From positions 48,198 through 112,197 of the forward strand of contig NZ_SOBR01000008.1 of assembly GCF_004364315.1 (NCBI RefSeq): a stretch of DNA of 64,000 nucleotides. The letters are read 5' to 3'. Positions 17,855-29,464 of the stretch are shown in pieces. This DNA is from Chromohalobacter marismortui. Lineage in GTDB: Bacteria; Pseudomonadota; Gammaproteobacteria; Pseudomonadales; Halomonadaceae. Numbering within the stretch: position 1 is the first letter of the stretch; the number at the start of each line of letters is the position of its first letter. The notes below the pieces were generated by a model. That model was not told where the DNA came from. It did no database searches and saw only the letters and a list, made by a program, of their open reading frames with translations. The position numbers and the translations under genes were made by a program.

Positions 17855-18763
17855 TCAGGGCAGTTCCTCTTCCTCATCGCCTTCCTTCTGCGTCGGGATC
17901 AGGTCCTGGCGCTCCAGCTTGACCACGAGCAGCAACGCCGCGGCGACGTAGACTGACGAGAACGTCCCTGCGACGACGCCCAGGATCAAGGCGATCGAGA
18001 AGTTGTGGATCATGTCTCCACCGAGGAAGAACAGTGCCAGCAGCACCAGGAGTGTGGTCCCCGAGGTTGCCATGGTACGCGCGAGGGTCTGGTTGATTGC
18101 CTCGTTGAATATCTTCGGCATGTCGTCGATTTGAGACTTGCGGATATTCTCGCGTATTCGGTCATAGACGATGATGGTGTCGTTGAGTGAGTAACCGATC
18201 ACCGCCAGGATGGCGGCGAGTACCGTCAAGTCGAAATCCAGCCCGAACAGCGCGAAGATGCCGAGTATGATCACCACGTCATGACCCAGGGAGATCAGGG
18301 CGCCGAGCGCGAACTTGTACTGGAAGCGGAACGCTACATATACCATGACGACCGCCAAGGCCAGCAACATGCCCATACCGCTCTGATCGCGCAGTTGGTC
18401 GCCGACCTGTGCGCCGACGAATTCGGCGCGCACCAGGTTCACCTGATTCGCATCGCTATTCAGGATGTCGACGACCTGCTGACCGACGTCGTTGTCGAAC
18501 GTTTTCTGCAGGCGTACGAGGATGTCGCTGGCGGTGCCGAAGGTTTGCACCTGGGCATCCTCGAAGCCTTGGGCCTCGAGTTTACCACGCAGCTCGTCAA
18601 GCTCTGGTGCTTGCTCATAGCGAACCTCCACCAGTGTGCCGCCGGTGAAGTCCAGGCCCAGATTGAGACCTTTGAACGCCAGGGCGCCAATCGCAATGAC
18701 CGTGAGCAGCACGGAAACGGCGAAGGCTATGCGGCGCTTGCCCATGAAGTCTAACTGTCGCAT
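17855..18763 (-). CDS. secF: Protein translocase subunit SecF
   Basis: Inner-membrane RND-type protein of 302 residues that, with SecD and YajC, uses proton motive force to help SecYEG export. An N-terminal membrane segment (MGKRRIAFAVSVLLTVIAIGAL) precedes the periplasmic GLNLGLDFTGGTLVEVRYE motif. Five further membrane segments follow, including IGYSLNDTIIVYDRIREN. The length is normal. The start lies 12 bp after the secD stop on the same strand. Confidence 0.97.
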   Translation of the reverse strand: MRQLDFMGKRRIAFAVSVLLTVIAIGALAFKGLNLGLDFTGGTLVEVRYEQAPELDELRGKLEAQGFEDAQVQTFGTASDILVRLQKTFDNDVGQQVVDILNSDANQVNLVRAEFVGAQVGDQLRDQSGMGMLLALAVVMVYVAFRFQYKFALGALISLGHDVVIILGIFALFGLDFDLTVLAAILAVIGYSLNDTIIVYDRIRENIRKSQIDDMPKIFNEAINQTLARTMATSGTTLLVLLALFFLGGDMIHNFSIALILGVVAGTFSSVYVAAALLLVVKLERQDLIPTQKEGDEEEELP

Positions 18764-18775
18764 CGCTCGCTCTCC

Positions 18776-20626
18776 TCAGATCCAGATTTTCTTCAGCGGG
18801 CGTCCGCCGATGGTGAGGTTGATCAGGGCACGCGAGACCATGATGGCGGTAAACATCGAGGTCAGAATGCCCAGCGACAGCGTGACGGCGAAGCCTTTGA
18901 CCGGCCCGGTGCCGATCGAGAACAGGATGACCGCCACCAGCAGCGTGGTGATATTGGCGTCGACGATCGAGGTGAAAGCGCGCTCGAAACCCGCGTGTAT
19001 GGCCTGCTGTACAGGCATCTTGGCTCGGATCTCTTCACGTATTCGTTCGAATATCAAGACGTTGGCATCCACCGCCATGCCCAGGGTCAGCACGATCCCG
19101 GCGATCCCGGGGAGTGTCAGCGTGGCGCCGAGCATCGACATGGCGGCGACCAGCAGCACCAGATTCAGCCCCAATGCGACGTTGGCGACTATCCCGAACG
19201 CCTTGTAGCGCGCCAGCATGAACAGCACCACGAGCAACAGGCCGACTACCACCGACATGATGCCTTGGTTGATGTTTTGGGCGCCCAAGCTGGGCCCGAT
19301 GGTACGCTCCTGGGCAAAATAGATCGGTGCCGCCAGGGACCCGGAGCGCAGCAGCAATGCCAGGTCCGCTGCCTCGGCCGAGGAGTCGAGGCCGGTGATA
19401 CGGAAACGGTTGCTCAAGGCGCTTTGGATGGTCGCCAGGCTGATGATGCCGCGTTTGGTGTAAGTGTCGCGCTTTTCGACCTGCTTGCCGTCTTCCATCA
19501 CGGTATAGGTACGCGTCTTGTGTTCGATGAAGACGACCGCCATGTTACGTCCGATATTGGAACGTGTGGCGCGGTTCATCATCGAGCCCCCTGTGCCATC
19601 GAGGCTGATGTTGACCTGCGGACGGTTGTTTTGATCGAAGCTACGGCTGGCGCTGGAAACATGGTCACCGGTGACGATGACGTCACGCATCAGGTCGGCG
19701 GTGCGGTTTTCGTTGTTGCGGAAGTGGAAGGTTTCGATCTCGCGCTCGGGTGTGTCCGGACGCGCTTCCAGGCGAAATTCCAGGTTGGCCGTAGATCCCA
19801 CGATGCGCTTGGCGGCAGCGGTATCCTGTACACCGGGCAGTTCGACCACGATGCGGTCGGGACCTTGGCGCTGTACCAGCGGCTCCGAAACACCGAGCTC
19901 GTTGACGCGGTTGCGAATGGTCGTCAGGTTTTGATTGACGGCATAGTCCTGCAAGTCCTGAACGGCTTGCTCGGTGAAGGTCATCGCCAGGGCCGCGCCG
20001 CTCTGAATGTCGGGCGTGCTGTACTCGAAATCCGGGAACTGGCCGCTGATGACCTCGCGTGCAGCATTGCGTTCCTGCTCGTTGGCGAACTGGAAGGTGA
20101 TCGTCCGATCGTTGATCGTGGTATCGCGATAGCGTATGCGTTCCTCGCGCAGCGTATCGCGAACAGCGCTGGCATTGGCCTCCAGGCGCTGCTGGATCGC
20201 GGCTTGCATGTCGACCTGCAGCAGGAAGTGTATCCCGCCCTGGAGATCGAGGCCCAGCTTCATGGGCGTGGCGGAAAGGGCGGCCAGCCAGTCGGGTGTC
20301 GCGTCGGCCAGATTGAGTGCCACCGTGTAGTCATCGCCGAGACGCTGATCGATGATGTCGCGCGCGGGGATTTGCTGACCGGCCTCTTCGAGGCGAATCA
20401 GCGCACTATTGCCATTCAGTTCGCTGCTCTTGATGTCGATGCCTTCGTCCCTGAGCGCTTGGGTCAAGCGATCGAGACGCTCTTGATCGAGTGCGGAACC
20501 GCTGGCGGTACTGCTGATCTGAACGGCAGGGTCGGCGGGGTAAAGATTGGGTAATGCGTAGATGACGCCGACGATGAGTACGATGAGTATCAGCAGATAC
20601 TTCCACAGGGGATAACGGTTGAGCAT
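18776..20626 (-). CDS. secD: Protein translocase subunit SecD
   Basis: A 616-residue partner of SecF. The start MLNRYPLWKYLLILIVLIVG at 20626 is family-like; the frame extends to 20665 without support. After the first membrane segment comes the large periplasmic region with GLDLQGGIHFLLQVD. A five-helix membrane block follows, containing GMAVDANVLIFERIREE, which carries the conserved Asp-Arg residues of the proton pathway. It lies in the yajC-secD-secF order. Confidence 0.97.
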   Translation of the reverse strand: MLNRYPLWKYLLILIVLIVGVIYALPNLYPADPAVQISSTASGSALDQERLDRLTQALRDEGIDIKSSELNGNSALIRLEEAGQQIPARDIIDQRLGDDYTVALNLADATPDWLAALSATPMKLGLDLQGGIHFLLQVDMQAAIQQRLEANASAVRDTLREERIRYRDTTINDRTITFQFANEQERNAAREVISGQFPDFEYSTPDIQSGAALAMTFTEQAVQDLQDYAVNQNLTTIRNRVNELGVSEPLVQRQGPDRIVVELPGVQDTAAAKRIVGSTANLEFRLEARPDTPEREIETFHFRNNENRTADLMRDVIVTGDHVSSASRSFDQNNRPQVNISLDGTGGSMMNRATRSNIGRNMAVVFIEHKTRTYTVMEDGKQVEKRDTYTKRGIISLATIQSALSNRFRITGLDSSAEAADLALLLRSGSLAAPIYFAQERTIGPSLGAQNINQGIMSVVVGLLLVVLFMLARYKAFGIVANVALGLNLVLLVAAMSMLGATLTLPGIAGIVLTLGMAVDANVLIFERIREEIRAKMPVQQAIHAGFERAFTSIVDANITTLLVAVILFSIGTGPVKGFAVTLSLGILTSMFTAIMVSRALINLTIGGRPLKKIWI

Positions 20627-20688
20627 GGAAGCCCTGTCCTTGTTGCTGACGCAGAAGACAACCACCGACCCGAGGCCGGTGGCGATGA

Positions 20689-20711
20689 GGAGGAGCGGTT
20701 ACGCCCCTCCT
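20689..20711 (-). terminator. Imperfect hairpin in the yajC-secD spacer
   Basis: Arms AGGAGGAGCG and CGCCCCTCCT (one mismatch) around TTA-type loop bases lie between the yajC stop and the secD start. Because both genes are read in the same direction, this may be an attenuator or an RNA-stability element rather than a full terminator. The evidence is only the fold. Confidence 0.35.
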
Positions 20712-20720
20712 GATAGGGGA

Positions 20721-21050
20721 TCAGATGGACTTCAGGGTGCCCTTGGGCAGTACCGCGGCGACGGAGTTCTTCTGCACGTTCACCTCGGTGCCTTCGGCGA
20801 TCTCCAGGCTGATGAAATCGTCGCCCACTTTGGTGACGCGTCCCATCAGGCCGCCCCCGATGACAATCTCATCGCCCTTGGCAAGGTTGCTGATCAATTG
20901 TTTGTGCTGCTTGGCACGCTTGGATTGCGGGCGCCAGAGCAGGAAGTAGAAGATCAGTACGAAGCCGACCAGCATGACGATTTGGGCAATGCCGCCGCCC
21001 GCGGATGAAGCATCCTGCGCATGAGCTGCGGGAATGAAAAACTCCAGCAT
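20721..21050 (-). CDS. yajC: Sec translocon accessory subunit YajC
   Basis: A 109-residue small membrane protein. One N-terminal hydrophobic segment (IVMLVGFVLIFYFLLWRPQSKR) is followed by a cytoplasmic domain with the family signature GDEIVIGGGLMGRVTKVGDDFISLEIAEG. It is followed by secD and preceded by tgt, the standard order. Confidence 0.96.
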   Translation of the reverse strand: MLEFFIPAAHAQDASSAGGGIAQIVMLVGFVLIFYFLLWRPQSKRAKQHKQLISNLAKGDEIVIGGGLMGRVTKVGDDFISLEIAEGTEVNVQKNSVAAVLPKGTLKSI

Positions 21051-21117
21051 GGATTGTTATCTCCGGATGGTAGTGGGGTGAATCTATGGCCGGGCGCGTG
21101 ACCCGGCTGGCATTTGA

Positions 21118-23317
<2,200 letters not shown>

Positions 23318-23438
23318 GGCGTTGGAGAGAACGACCTAGGATCGGAAAACGGACATCGGAAATGAGGCACGCGCGGCGTGCGCTCGACGAAAGTGGCCCA
23401 TGATAATCGAGACGCACGACGAAGTCAGGCCCGAATGA

Positions 23439-23466
23439 TTGACGTCGCCAATCTGCTCCGTATAAT
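23439..23466 (+). promoter_or_regulatory. Sigma-70 promoter of the tRNA-Leu gene
   Basis: TTGACG (23439-23444) and a perfect TATAAT (23461-23466) are separated by 16 bp. The -10 box ends 11 bp before the mature tRNA 5' end. Confidence 0.8.
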
Positions 23467-23477
23467 ACGTCTCCGCT

Positions 23478-23564
23478 GCCCGGGTGGCGAAATTGGTAGA
23501 CGCAGCGGATTCAAAATCCGCCGGTGGCGACACCGTGTCGGTTCGAGTCCGACCCCGGGCACCA
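23478..23564 (+). tRNA. tRNA-Leu, anticodon CAA
   Basis: An 87-nt type II tRNA. The acceptor stem GCCCGGG pairs with CCCGGGC and the 3' CCA is encoded. The anticodon arm GCGGA-TTCAAAA-TCCGC gives anticodon CAA. A long variable arm (GGTGGCGACACC) follows, and the T-arm contains GTTCGAGTCC. It reads leucine UUG codons. Confidence 0.97.
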
Positions 23565-23755
23565 ACTCAAGATCAAGCACTCAGCATGTCCCTTCCTCGC
23601 TTGGTTTTGTCTGCTTTTCCCTGATGGTCATGTCAGCCATGTGTCATCGCGATCCGCCTGAGGGTGCATCGCGGTCTCGTGGGTAGGTGGCACTCTCTGC
23701 CGTACTTGAATGTTCGACTGCCCGTGGCCAAGATGCTTGACCACGTCACGTTCGA

Positions 23756-24538
23756 TCAGTCGCTCAAGATGTCGGCGGTATCTGAAAAATCCGCGACCAC
23801 CGGCAACGCTTCGAACGCGGGGCGCGCGTAATAGAAGCCCTGATGTTGCACGATACCGGCTTCTTCATGCAGCCAGCGCGCTTCCTCCCGGCACTCGATG
23901 CCTTCGGCGACCGTCTCGATGTCGAGCTGGGAGGCGATGTCTGCCACCGACTTGAGCAGGATCTGGCGACGCGTATCGCGATGGCAGTTCATTACCAGAT
24001 CACGGTCGATCTTGAGCTTGTCCGGGCGCAACTCGGTGAGCAGGTCGAGGTTGGCGTAACCCGTGCCGAAATCGTCCAGGGCGGTGGTAAAACCCATCTG
24101 GCGGTAGGCGTCGATGATCGAGCGCAGGTGGGACCGGTCGGTGACGCTTTCGGTTTCGGTGATCTCGAACACCAGTCGCTCGGCGGGCCATCCGACCTGC
24201 TTTGAGATCGCGAGCGTCGCCTGTATGCAGGCCTCGGGTTCATAGACGGCATTGGGCAGGAAGTTGATCGAGAGCGCGCTTGGTATCTCGAGTTGTGCGG
24301 CCAGTTCGATGGCCTTGACGCGACAGGCCTGATCGAAACGGTAGAGAAGCGTGTCCGAGACCTGTGACAATATCTGATAGGCCGATTCGCCATTGACGCC
24401 GCGAACCAGGGCTTCGTGGGCGATGATGCGTTGTGTCGCGACGTTGACGATGGGCTGGAACGCCATGCTGAAGTCGAACGGCAAGGGACCTTCGCAACGT
24501 TGACAGTGATGGTCGGTTCGCGCGCAATGCGTCGTCAT
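23756..24538 (-). CDS. Stand-alone EAL-domain protein (c-di-GMP phosphodiesterase) with Cys-containing N-terminus
   Basis: A 260-residue single EAL domain likely to hydrolyse cyclic di-GMP. The motifs are complete: HEALVRG, NFLPNA, FEITETE, LDDFGTGYANL, LKIDRDLV and VAEGIE. The short N-terminal tail has C5, C12 and C15 (CQRC) before the FSMAFQPIV start of the EAL fold, which could bind metal or sense redox. No GGDEF or membrane segment is present. It stands alone between the tRNA gene and a lipoprotein gene read the opposite way. Confidence 0.88.
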   Translation of the reverse strand: MTTHCARTDHHCQRCEGPLPFDFSMAFQPIVNVATQRIIAHEALVRGVNGESAYQILSQVSDTLLYRFDQACRVKAIELAAQLEIPSALSINFLPNAVYEPEACIQATLAISKQVGWPAERLVFEITETESVTDRSHLRSIIDAYRQMGFTTALDDFGTGYANLDLLTELRPDKLKIDRDLVMNCHRDTRRQILLKSVADIASQLDIETVAEGIECREEARWLHEEAGIVQHQGFYYARPAFEALPVVADFSDTADILSD

Positions 24539-24733
24539 GCCTGATCTCCGTGTGATGGGCTGAGAGCACCATCATGATGCCCGATATTCCGGTGCGTGCT
24601 GAGCGCGGCACGCGTCGTTTAAGATAAAGTGTCGGTAACAGTGTTATATGATCATAAAACAGCATCGATGCGCTCTTGAAAACAGCGCGGCGTATTCGTG
24701 CTTTCACCCTGACGTGTCTGGAAAGGAGTTCCG

Positions 24734-25093
24734 ATGAAAACCGCGAATCTTACCCTGTTGGCGCTTGCCACGTTGATGAGCGGGTGTGCCCTGCAAGGCG
24801 GCGACAAGGATCGTGCCGAGCAGCATACCCAAATCTACCAGTGTGCGGGCGAAACCTCGCTGTCGGTGACTTATTTTCGGTACGCTGGTGATATCGATCG
24901 TGCCATGCTGGGCTACGAGCACGATTCCATTCCCATGCACCAGGTGGCCTCGGGCTCTGGAGCACGCTATGTTAGCGACGACGAACAGCTCGCTTACGTC
25001 TGGCATGCTCAGGAGGGCGAGGGCATGTTGTACCGTGAGAACGGTGAGGCCGAGCGCGACATCCTCGCGCGTGATTGTCAGGTGGATAAGTAA
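24734..25093 (+). CDS. MliC-type lipoprotein (lysozyme inhibitor family)
   Basis: A 119-residue lipoprotein with lipobox LMSGC (Cys18). The mature part has the MliC-family pattern YQCAGETSLSVTYF, SGSGARYVSDDEQLAYVWHAQEGEGMLYREN and a paired C-terminal Cys. MliC proteins inhibit C-type lysozyme at the outer membrane. The start follows GGAAAGGAG. It is a single gene between oppositely oriented neighbours on its left and a LysE gene on its right. Confidence 0.85.
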   Translation: MKTANLTLLALATLMSGCALQGGDKDRAEQHTQIYQCAGETSLSVTYFRYAGDIDRAMLGYEHDSIPMHQVASGSGARYVSDDEQLAYVWHAQEGEGMLYRENGEAERDILARDCQVDK

Positions 25094-25190
25094 GCGACGC
25101 TCTTTCTCTTTTTTGTCGCTGCAGCCTTTGTAGTCGCATCTGCCAAGTCATGGGTGGGTGCGGTGCTCATTTCATGACGGGGTTTGTGTG

Positions 25191-25799
25191 ATGTCGCTTA
25201 GCTTGTGGCTGTCGCTGGCGGCGGTCTGTGCCATGGGCGCAATGTCGCCGGGGCCGAGCCTGGCGATGGTGCTGCGCCACACGCTAGGTGGCGGGCGCAT
25301 CGCGGGTGTTCTCGCAAGCGTTTGTCATGCGGCGGGCGTGGGCTTCTACGCAGCGTTGACCGTGTGGGGGTTGGGCGCCGTCATCGTTCATCAGCCGGTC
25401 GTGTTCAAGGCGGTCACCTGGGGTGGGGCTGCTTATCTGGCGTGGCTTGGCGTGAAGGCGCTGCGCGCCGGCCGAGGCGGTGCCCTGGAGACAGGCGGGG
25501 TGGCGAGCCGCCCTGGCGCGGCTGCGCGAGACGGCGTACTGGTGGCGCTGGCCAATCCCAAGCTGATTCTATTCTTCGTGGCCTTGTTGAGCCAGTTCGT
25601 CAGCGCTGACATGAGCGCAGCCGCCAAGGCGACGATCGTGGCGACGGCGTCGTTGATCGACGCCGGCTGGTACGTGCTGGTGGCCCTGGCGCTCTCGCAT
25701 TCGGTGGTGTTGCCCTGGCTTCAGGCGCGTGCGCATTGGATCAACCGGGCAACAGGGCTCTTGCTGCTGGGGTTGGCGCTGCGCATCGTCATCGGTTGA
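25191..25799 (+). CDS. LysE/RhtB-family amino-acid exporter
   Basis: A 202-residue inner-membrane protein with about six hydrophobic segments. It carries the family N-terminal motif AAVCAMGAMSPGPSLAMVLRHTLGGGRIAG and the central ANPKLILFFVALLSQFV. The ATG at 25191 is preferred; the frame upstream to 25158 is not family-like. The substrate (threonine, homoserine, lysine, arginine or another) is not predictable. Confidence 0.9.
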   Translation: MSLSLWLSLAAVCAMGAMSPGPSLAMVLRHTLGGGRIAGVLASVCHAAGVGFYAALTVWGLGAVIVHQPVVFKAVTWGGAAYLAWLGVKALRAGRGGALETGGVASRPGAAARDGVLVALANPKLILFFVALLSQFVSADMSAAAKATIVATASLIDAGWYVLVALALSHSVVLPWLQARAHWINRATGLLLLGLALRIVIG

Positions 25800-25820
25800 T
25801 GGGGGGCGTAGCAACCACCG

Positions 25821-27473
25821 TCAGGGCGCGATTCGCTCAAGGATAGCGTCCAGCGGTGCGTGTGACGGCAAGACGCCGAACAGCGGTGAGGCCTCTTCGC
25901 CGAGACGCGCCGCACAGAAGGTCTCGCCGATGGCGGCGGGCGCATGGCGCAACAGCAGCGCGGCTTGCAGGCATTGCGCGAGGCGTTGGGTCAGCCAGCG
26001 TGCCTGCGCTTCCAGTACGTCCGGCGTGGCCTTGAGGCGGCGTTCGAGGGTCTCGAGCGCCCGGTCGAAATCGGGGTGAGCGCCGCGTGCCAGCGCGAGC
26101 TCCCGACGCAGGGCGGCGATGCTTTCCGGATGACGGGCCAGTACTCGTATCACGTCCAGACACATGACATTGCCCGAGCCTTCCCAGATCGAGTTCACCG
26201 GCGCCTCGCGGTAAAGCCGCGCGAGCGGTGCTTCCTCGACGTAGCCGATACCGCCGAGACATTCCATGGCTTCGGCCATGAACGCTGGCCCGCGCTTGTT
26301 GTGCCAGAACTTGGCCAGTGCCGGAAGCAGCCGCGCCAGGGCGCGTTCGTGATCATCGTTGGCGGCGCCGTCGAAGGCACGGGCCGTGCGCAGGCACAAG
26401 GCCAGGCTCGCCTCGGTTTCCAGGGTCAGGTCGGCGATTACCCGGCGCATCAGGGGCTGATCGGCGAGGCGTTTGCCGAACGCTTCGCGCCCCTTGACAT
26501 GGCGCCAGGCCTCCAGCGTTGCCTGGCGCATCATGCCGGCGGGGGCGGTGGCGGCATCGAGCCGCGTCTGTTGAACCATCTCGAGAATGGTGGCGACGCC
26601 GCGTCCAGGCTCGCCGATGGGGTGCGCCCAGGCATCGGTATACTCGATTTCCGCCGAGGCGTTGGCGCGATTGCCACACTTGTCCTTGAGGCGCTGCAAT
26701 TGAATGCCGTTGCGTTCGCCATCGGGACGAAAGCGTGGCACCAGGAAGCAACCGATGCCGTCGTCATCCTGGGCGAGGGTCAGGAAGGCATCCGACATCG
26801 GGGCGCTGCAGAACCATTTGTGGCCGGTCAGCCGCACGCTGCCATCCGCTTGGCGTGTCGCCTGAGTGGTGTTGCGGCGCACATCGCTGCCGCCTTGTTT
26901 CTCGGTCATCGCCATGCCGAAGGTTGCCGCACGCTTGTCCCCGGCGGGCAGGGCGCGCGAGTCATAGTCATGCGCCAGCAGACGCGGCCCCCAGGTCTCG
27001 AGGATGGTGTTGTCGTGACGTAGCACGGGATAGGCGGCGTGCGTCATGGTGATGGGGCAGCAGAACCCCGGCTCGACCTGAGTCAATAGATACAGCGCGG
27101 CGACATGCGCTTGATGACCGCCGTTGCCTTCCTCTTCCCAGGCCACGGCCTGCCAGCCGCCGTCGCAAGCCAGATGCATCAAGCGGTGATACGACTCAGT
27201 GTAGTGCACCTCGTCGAGACGGCGCCCGTGGCGATCGAACAAGCGTAGCTCGGGAGAATGACGGTTGGCCTCGTCGGCGATGGCTTGCCAGCATTCCCTG
27301 CCGGCGTCACGGGCGAGTGGGGCGAGACGCTCGGCTACCCAGGCCGGCGCCTCGCGGGCCAGCGCCTCGCGCAGGGCCTTGTCTTCGTCCAGAAGGTCGC
27401 GGTCACCACCGGGCAGGGGCTGGTTGATGACCTCGTGCGTGACGAGATGCGTGCGAGCGGCATGATCCGGCAT
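25821..27473 (-). CDS. AidB-like acyl-CoA dehydrogenase
   Basis: Flavoprotein of 550 residues in the AidB branch of the acyl-CoA dehydrogenase superfamily. Motifs are GFCCPITMTHAAYPVL, the FAD-site GMAMTEKQGGSDVRRNTTQA, KWFCSAPMSDAFLTLAQ, and the arginine/glutamate-rich LYREAPVNSIWEGSGNVMCLDVIR. E. coli AidB is linked to protection from alkylating agents, but its true substrate is unclear. It converges on the LysE gene, with no operon partner. General acyl-CoA oxidation is an alternative role. Confidence 0.88.
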   Translation of the reverse strand: MPDHAARTHLVTHEVINQPLPGGDRDLLDEDKALREALAREAPAWVAERLAPLARDAGRECWQAIADEANRHSPELRLFDRHGRRLDEVHYTESYHRLMHLACDGGWQAVAWEEEGNGGHQAHVAALYLLTQVEPGFCCPITMTHAAYPVLRHDNTILETWGPRLLAHDYDSRALPAGDKRAATFGMAMTEKQGGSDVRRNTTQATRQADGSVRLTGHKWFCSAPMSDAFLTLAQDDDGIGCFLVPRFRPDGERNGIQLQRLKDKCGNRANASAEIEYTDAWAHPIGEPGRGVATILEMVQQTRLDAATAPAGMMRQATLEAWRHVKGREAFGKRLADQPLMRRVIADLTLETEASLALCLRTARAFDGAANDDHERALARLLPALAKFWHNKRGPAFMAEAMECLGGIGYVEEAPLARLYREAPVNSIWEGSGNVMCLDVIRVLARHPESIAALRRELALARGAHPDFDRALETLERRLKATPDVLEAQARWLTQRLAQCLQAALLLRHAPAAIGETFCAARLGEEASPLFGVLPSHAPLDAILERIAP

Positions 27474-27768
27474 GACGTGACTCCCGTGGCCAGTGGGCGC
27501 AATAGCGTCTCTGGAGCATGGTCAGCGCCTGCCATGAGGTCAATGAGACCCTGGTGGGGTTAGTCGCTTGCGTCGCCGCGCGCTAGCGTCTGGGCGATCC
27601 AGCGCCCGCGCCCACGTCGTGGCCATGCCTGCGATAGCCCGGCTTGAGGCGTGTCTCCACGCGCCCTGGTGGAGACCTTCTGCATGTCCATTAGTGTATT
27701 CGACATGACGCGATGCCCCGGCTCTGGCATGCTGACATTTTCGCGCATCGACTCGCACAGGACCCGCC
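27474..27768. other. Intergenic region between the AidB-like and Nudix genes
   Basis: Divergent promoter region of nearly 300 bp with no credible coding frame. It holds one perfect 8-bp hairpin (GTCTCCAC / GTGGAGAC, 27653-27676, 8-nt loop) of unknown function. I saw no clear paired -35/-10 boxes. Confidence 0.5.
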
Positions 27769-28326
27769 ATGGCCACGCCGTCGTCTTCCGCAGCGCCTGG
27801 GGCGCTGCCGCAGCCGTTCATCAAGGATGAACGCATTCAACTGGTGGACGCGCGTAATCGGCCTTGCGGCAGTGCCTCGCGCAGGTTGATGCGACGCTTT
27901 CGCTTCTGGCATCGCGCGACGTATGTGTTCGTGCGCAATGGCCGGGGTGAGCTATGCGTGCAGCGTCGCACGCTGACCAAGGAAGTCTTTCCCGGCTATC
28001 ATGATTTGGCTACCGGCGGCGTGGTCGGTGCGGGTGAGGCGGAGCACGTTGCCGCACGCCGAGAATTGGCGGAGGAGTTGGGTATCGAGGGCGTCACGTT
28101 GACGCCGTGTTTCACGTTTCGTTACACCGATGGCGGTAACTTCATTCATGGTAGTGCCTTCATGACCGACTATGACGGGCCGCTGGTCCTGCAGCAGGAC
28201 GAGGTGGCCGACGCTCATTGGTTGACCGTGGAGGCGGCGCTTTCTCTGCAGGATGCCACGCCGGATAGCCGCATCGCACTGACGCACATGCTTGCCCAAG
28301 GCTGGTTGAGGGCGCAAGACGATTGA
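27769..28326 (+). CDS. Nudix hydrolase (YfcD-like)
   Basis: A 185-residue protein with a complete Nudix box, starting at GGVVGAGE and ending RELAEELGI, which satisfies GX5EX7REUXEEXGU. Upstream residues (VDARNRPCGSASRRLMRRF, WHRATYVFV) match the YfcD/isopentenyl-diphosphate-isomerase-like branch. It cleaves an unknown nucleoside or prenyl diphosphate derivative. The start follows an ACCCGCC leader with no strong ribosome binding site. It is followed by the glutathione peroxidase gene, 50 bp on, in the same direction. Confidence 0.9.
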   Translation: MATPSSSAAPGALPQPFIKDERIQLVDARNRPCGSASRRLMRRFRFWHRATYVFVRNGRGELCVQRRTLTKEVFPGYHDLATGGVVGAGEAEHVAARRELAEELGIEGVTLTPCFTFRYTDGGNFIHGSAFMTDYDGPLVLQQDEVADAHWLTVEAALSLQDATPDSRIALTHMLAQGWLRAQDD

Positions 28327-28376
28327 AGCCCCGTACCGGGCGGATGACAATACGGAAGTGTTGAGGACGATGCGTG

Positions 28377-28877
28377 ATGGCGATGACGTTATATAGTCAG
28401 GATTGTCACACCAACCGAATGGAGCCTTTCAACCTGCGTGCCTTGCGCGGGCAGGTGTTGCTCATCGTCAATGTCGCCAGCCGCTGCGGTTATACGCCAC
28501 AGCTCAAGGAACTCGAATGGCTGTATCGCCGTTACCACGATCAGGGGTTTACCGTGCTGGCGTTTCCCTGCAACCAGTTCGGTCGTCAGGCCCCGGAGTC
28601 GGCCGAGAGGTTTGGTGACTTCTGTGCGCGAGAGTACCGGGTCAGCTTTCCGGTGATGGAGAAGGTGCACGTCAACGGGCGCGATGCCCACCCGCTGTTC
28701 GTGCTGTTGCGCCGCCAAGCGCCGGGCATATTGGGCAGCACGCCCATCAAATGGAATTTCACCAAGTTCCTGGTGGGGCGAGATGGCCATGTGATTCGGC
28801 GCTTTGCGCCACGTGTCTCGCCACGCCGATTGACGGCGGATATCGAGCGGGCGCTGGATATTCCATTTTCGGCATGA
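28377..28877 (+). CDS. Glutathione peroxidase family protein (Cys type)
   Basis: Peroxidase of 166 residues that reduces hydroperoxides, probably with thioredoxin as electron donor. C37 in NVASRCGYTPQ takes the selenocysteine position; FPCNQFGRQ and IKWNFTKFLV supply the Gln, Trp and Asn of the catalytic tetrad. The ATG at 28377 follows GAGGA; a GTG one codon earlier is possible. It is close behind the Nudix gene. Confidence 0.92.
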   Translation: MAMTLYSQDCHTNRMEPFNLRALRGQVLLIVNVASRCGYTPQLKELEWLYRRYHDQGFTVLAFPCNQFGRQAPESAERFGDFCAREYRVSFPVMEKVHVNGRDAHPLFVLLRRQAPGILGSTPIKWNFTKFLVGRDGHVIRRFAPRVSPRRLTADIERALDIPFSA

Positions 28878-28889
28878 CACCTGTGCCAC

Positions 28890-29279
28890 TCATGACGCGG
28901 TGACTTGCAGGCGCTCGATCAAGACATTGAAGCGCGGCCGACTCATCATCGTGGTCAGGCCTGAAAACAGCAACCAGAAGCCTTTTCGCCAGCCTTGCAG
29001 GCGACGTGTGTGGCGTGCCAAATCAAGCAGCAGCCGGTCCTCGTCGAAAGCGCGCCATTCCCCGGCCACTGACATCTGATGGCGCGCCATGACCGGTGCC
29101 ATCTCCAGCCGATAGATCATTTCCAGCTCCTGAGGGGTGTGGCCTTGTGCCTCGATGACCTCGAGCATGCGGGCGTATTCATGTTCACGGGGTTCGCGCT
29201 CGAGCCACAGCGGCGAAAGCGCTAGCCACAAGGCGCCACGGCGTTCCAGCAGGGCTTCGAGATCAGTAGGGTCGTGCAT
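28890..29279 (-). CDS. Conserved hypothetical protein, 129 aa
   Basis: A small, charged, mostly helical protein starting MHDPTDLEALLERRGALWLALS. There is no signal peptide or membrane segment, although LQGWRKGFWLLFSGLTTM is locally hydrophobic. The WLALSPLWLE beginning recalls small uncharacterised proteins of the DUF7079 type, but I am not certain. The start at 29279 gives a compact protein; the frame continues upstream to 29435 through sequence of shadow character. It faces away from fabV. Function unknown. Confidence 0.65.
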   Translation of the reverse strand: MHDPTDLEALLERRGALWLALSPLWLEREPREHEYARMLEVIEAQGHTPQELEMIYRLEMAPVMARHQMSVAGEWRAFDEDRLLLDLARHTRRLQGWRKGFWLLFSGLTTMMSRPRFNVLIERLQVTAS

Positions 29280-29464
29280 GTTTTTGGGCCTTCGCTGTGA
29301 GGGGGCATCTTCGGACACTCGGCCATGGCGAGCAAGGGGGTGCGGACATGGACGCCATCTCCCGCTAGAATGCCCCACAATAGTGAAGCCGTGCATTGGC
29401 GCGTGTTTCCCCGTGGCGGTTTCCACCGCGATCAATGAATGACGTCAGCAAAGAGGTTCCCTCT

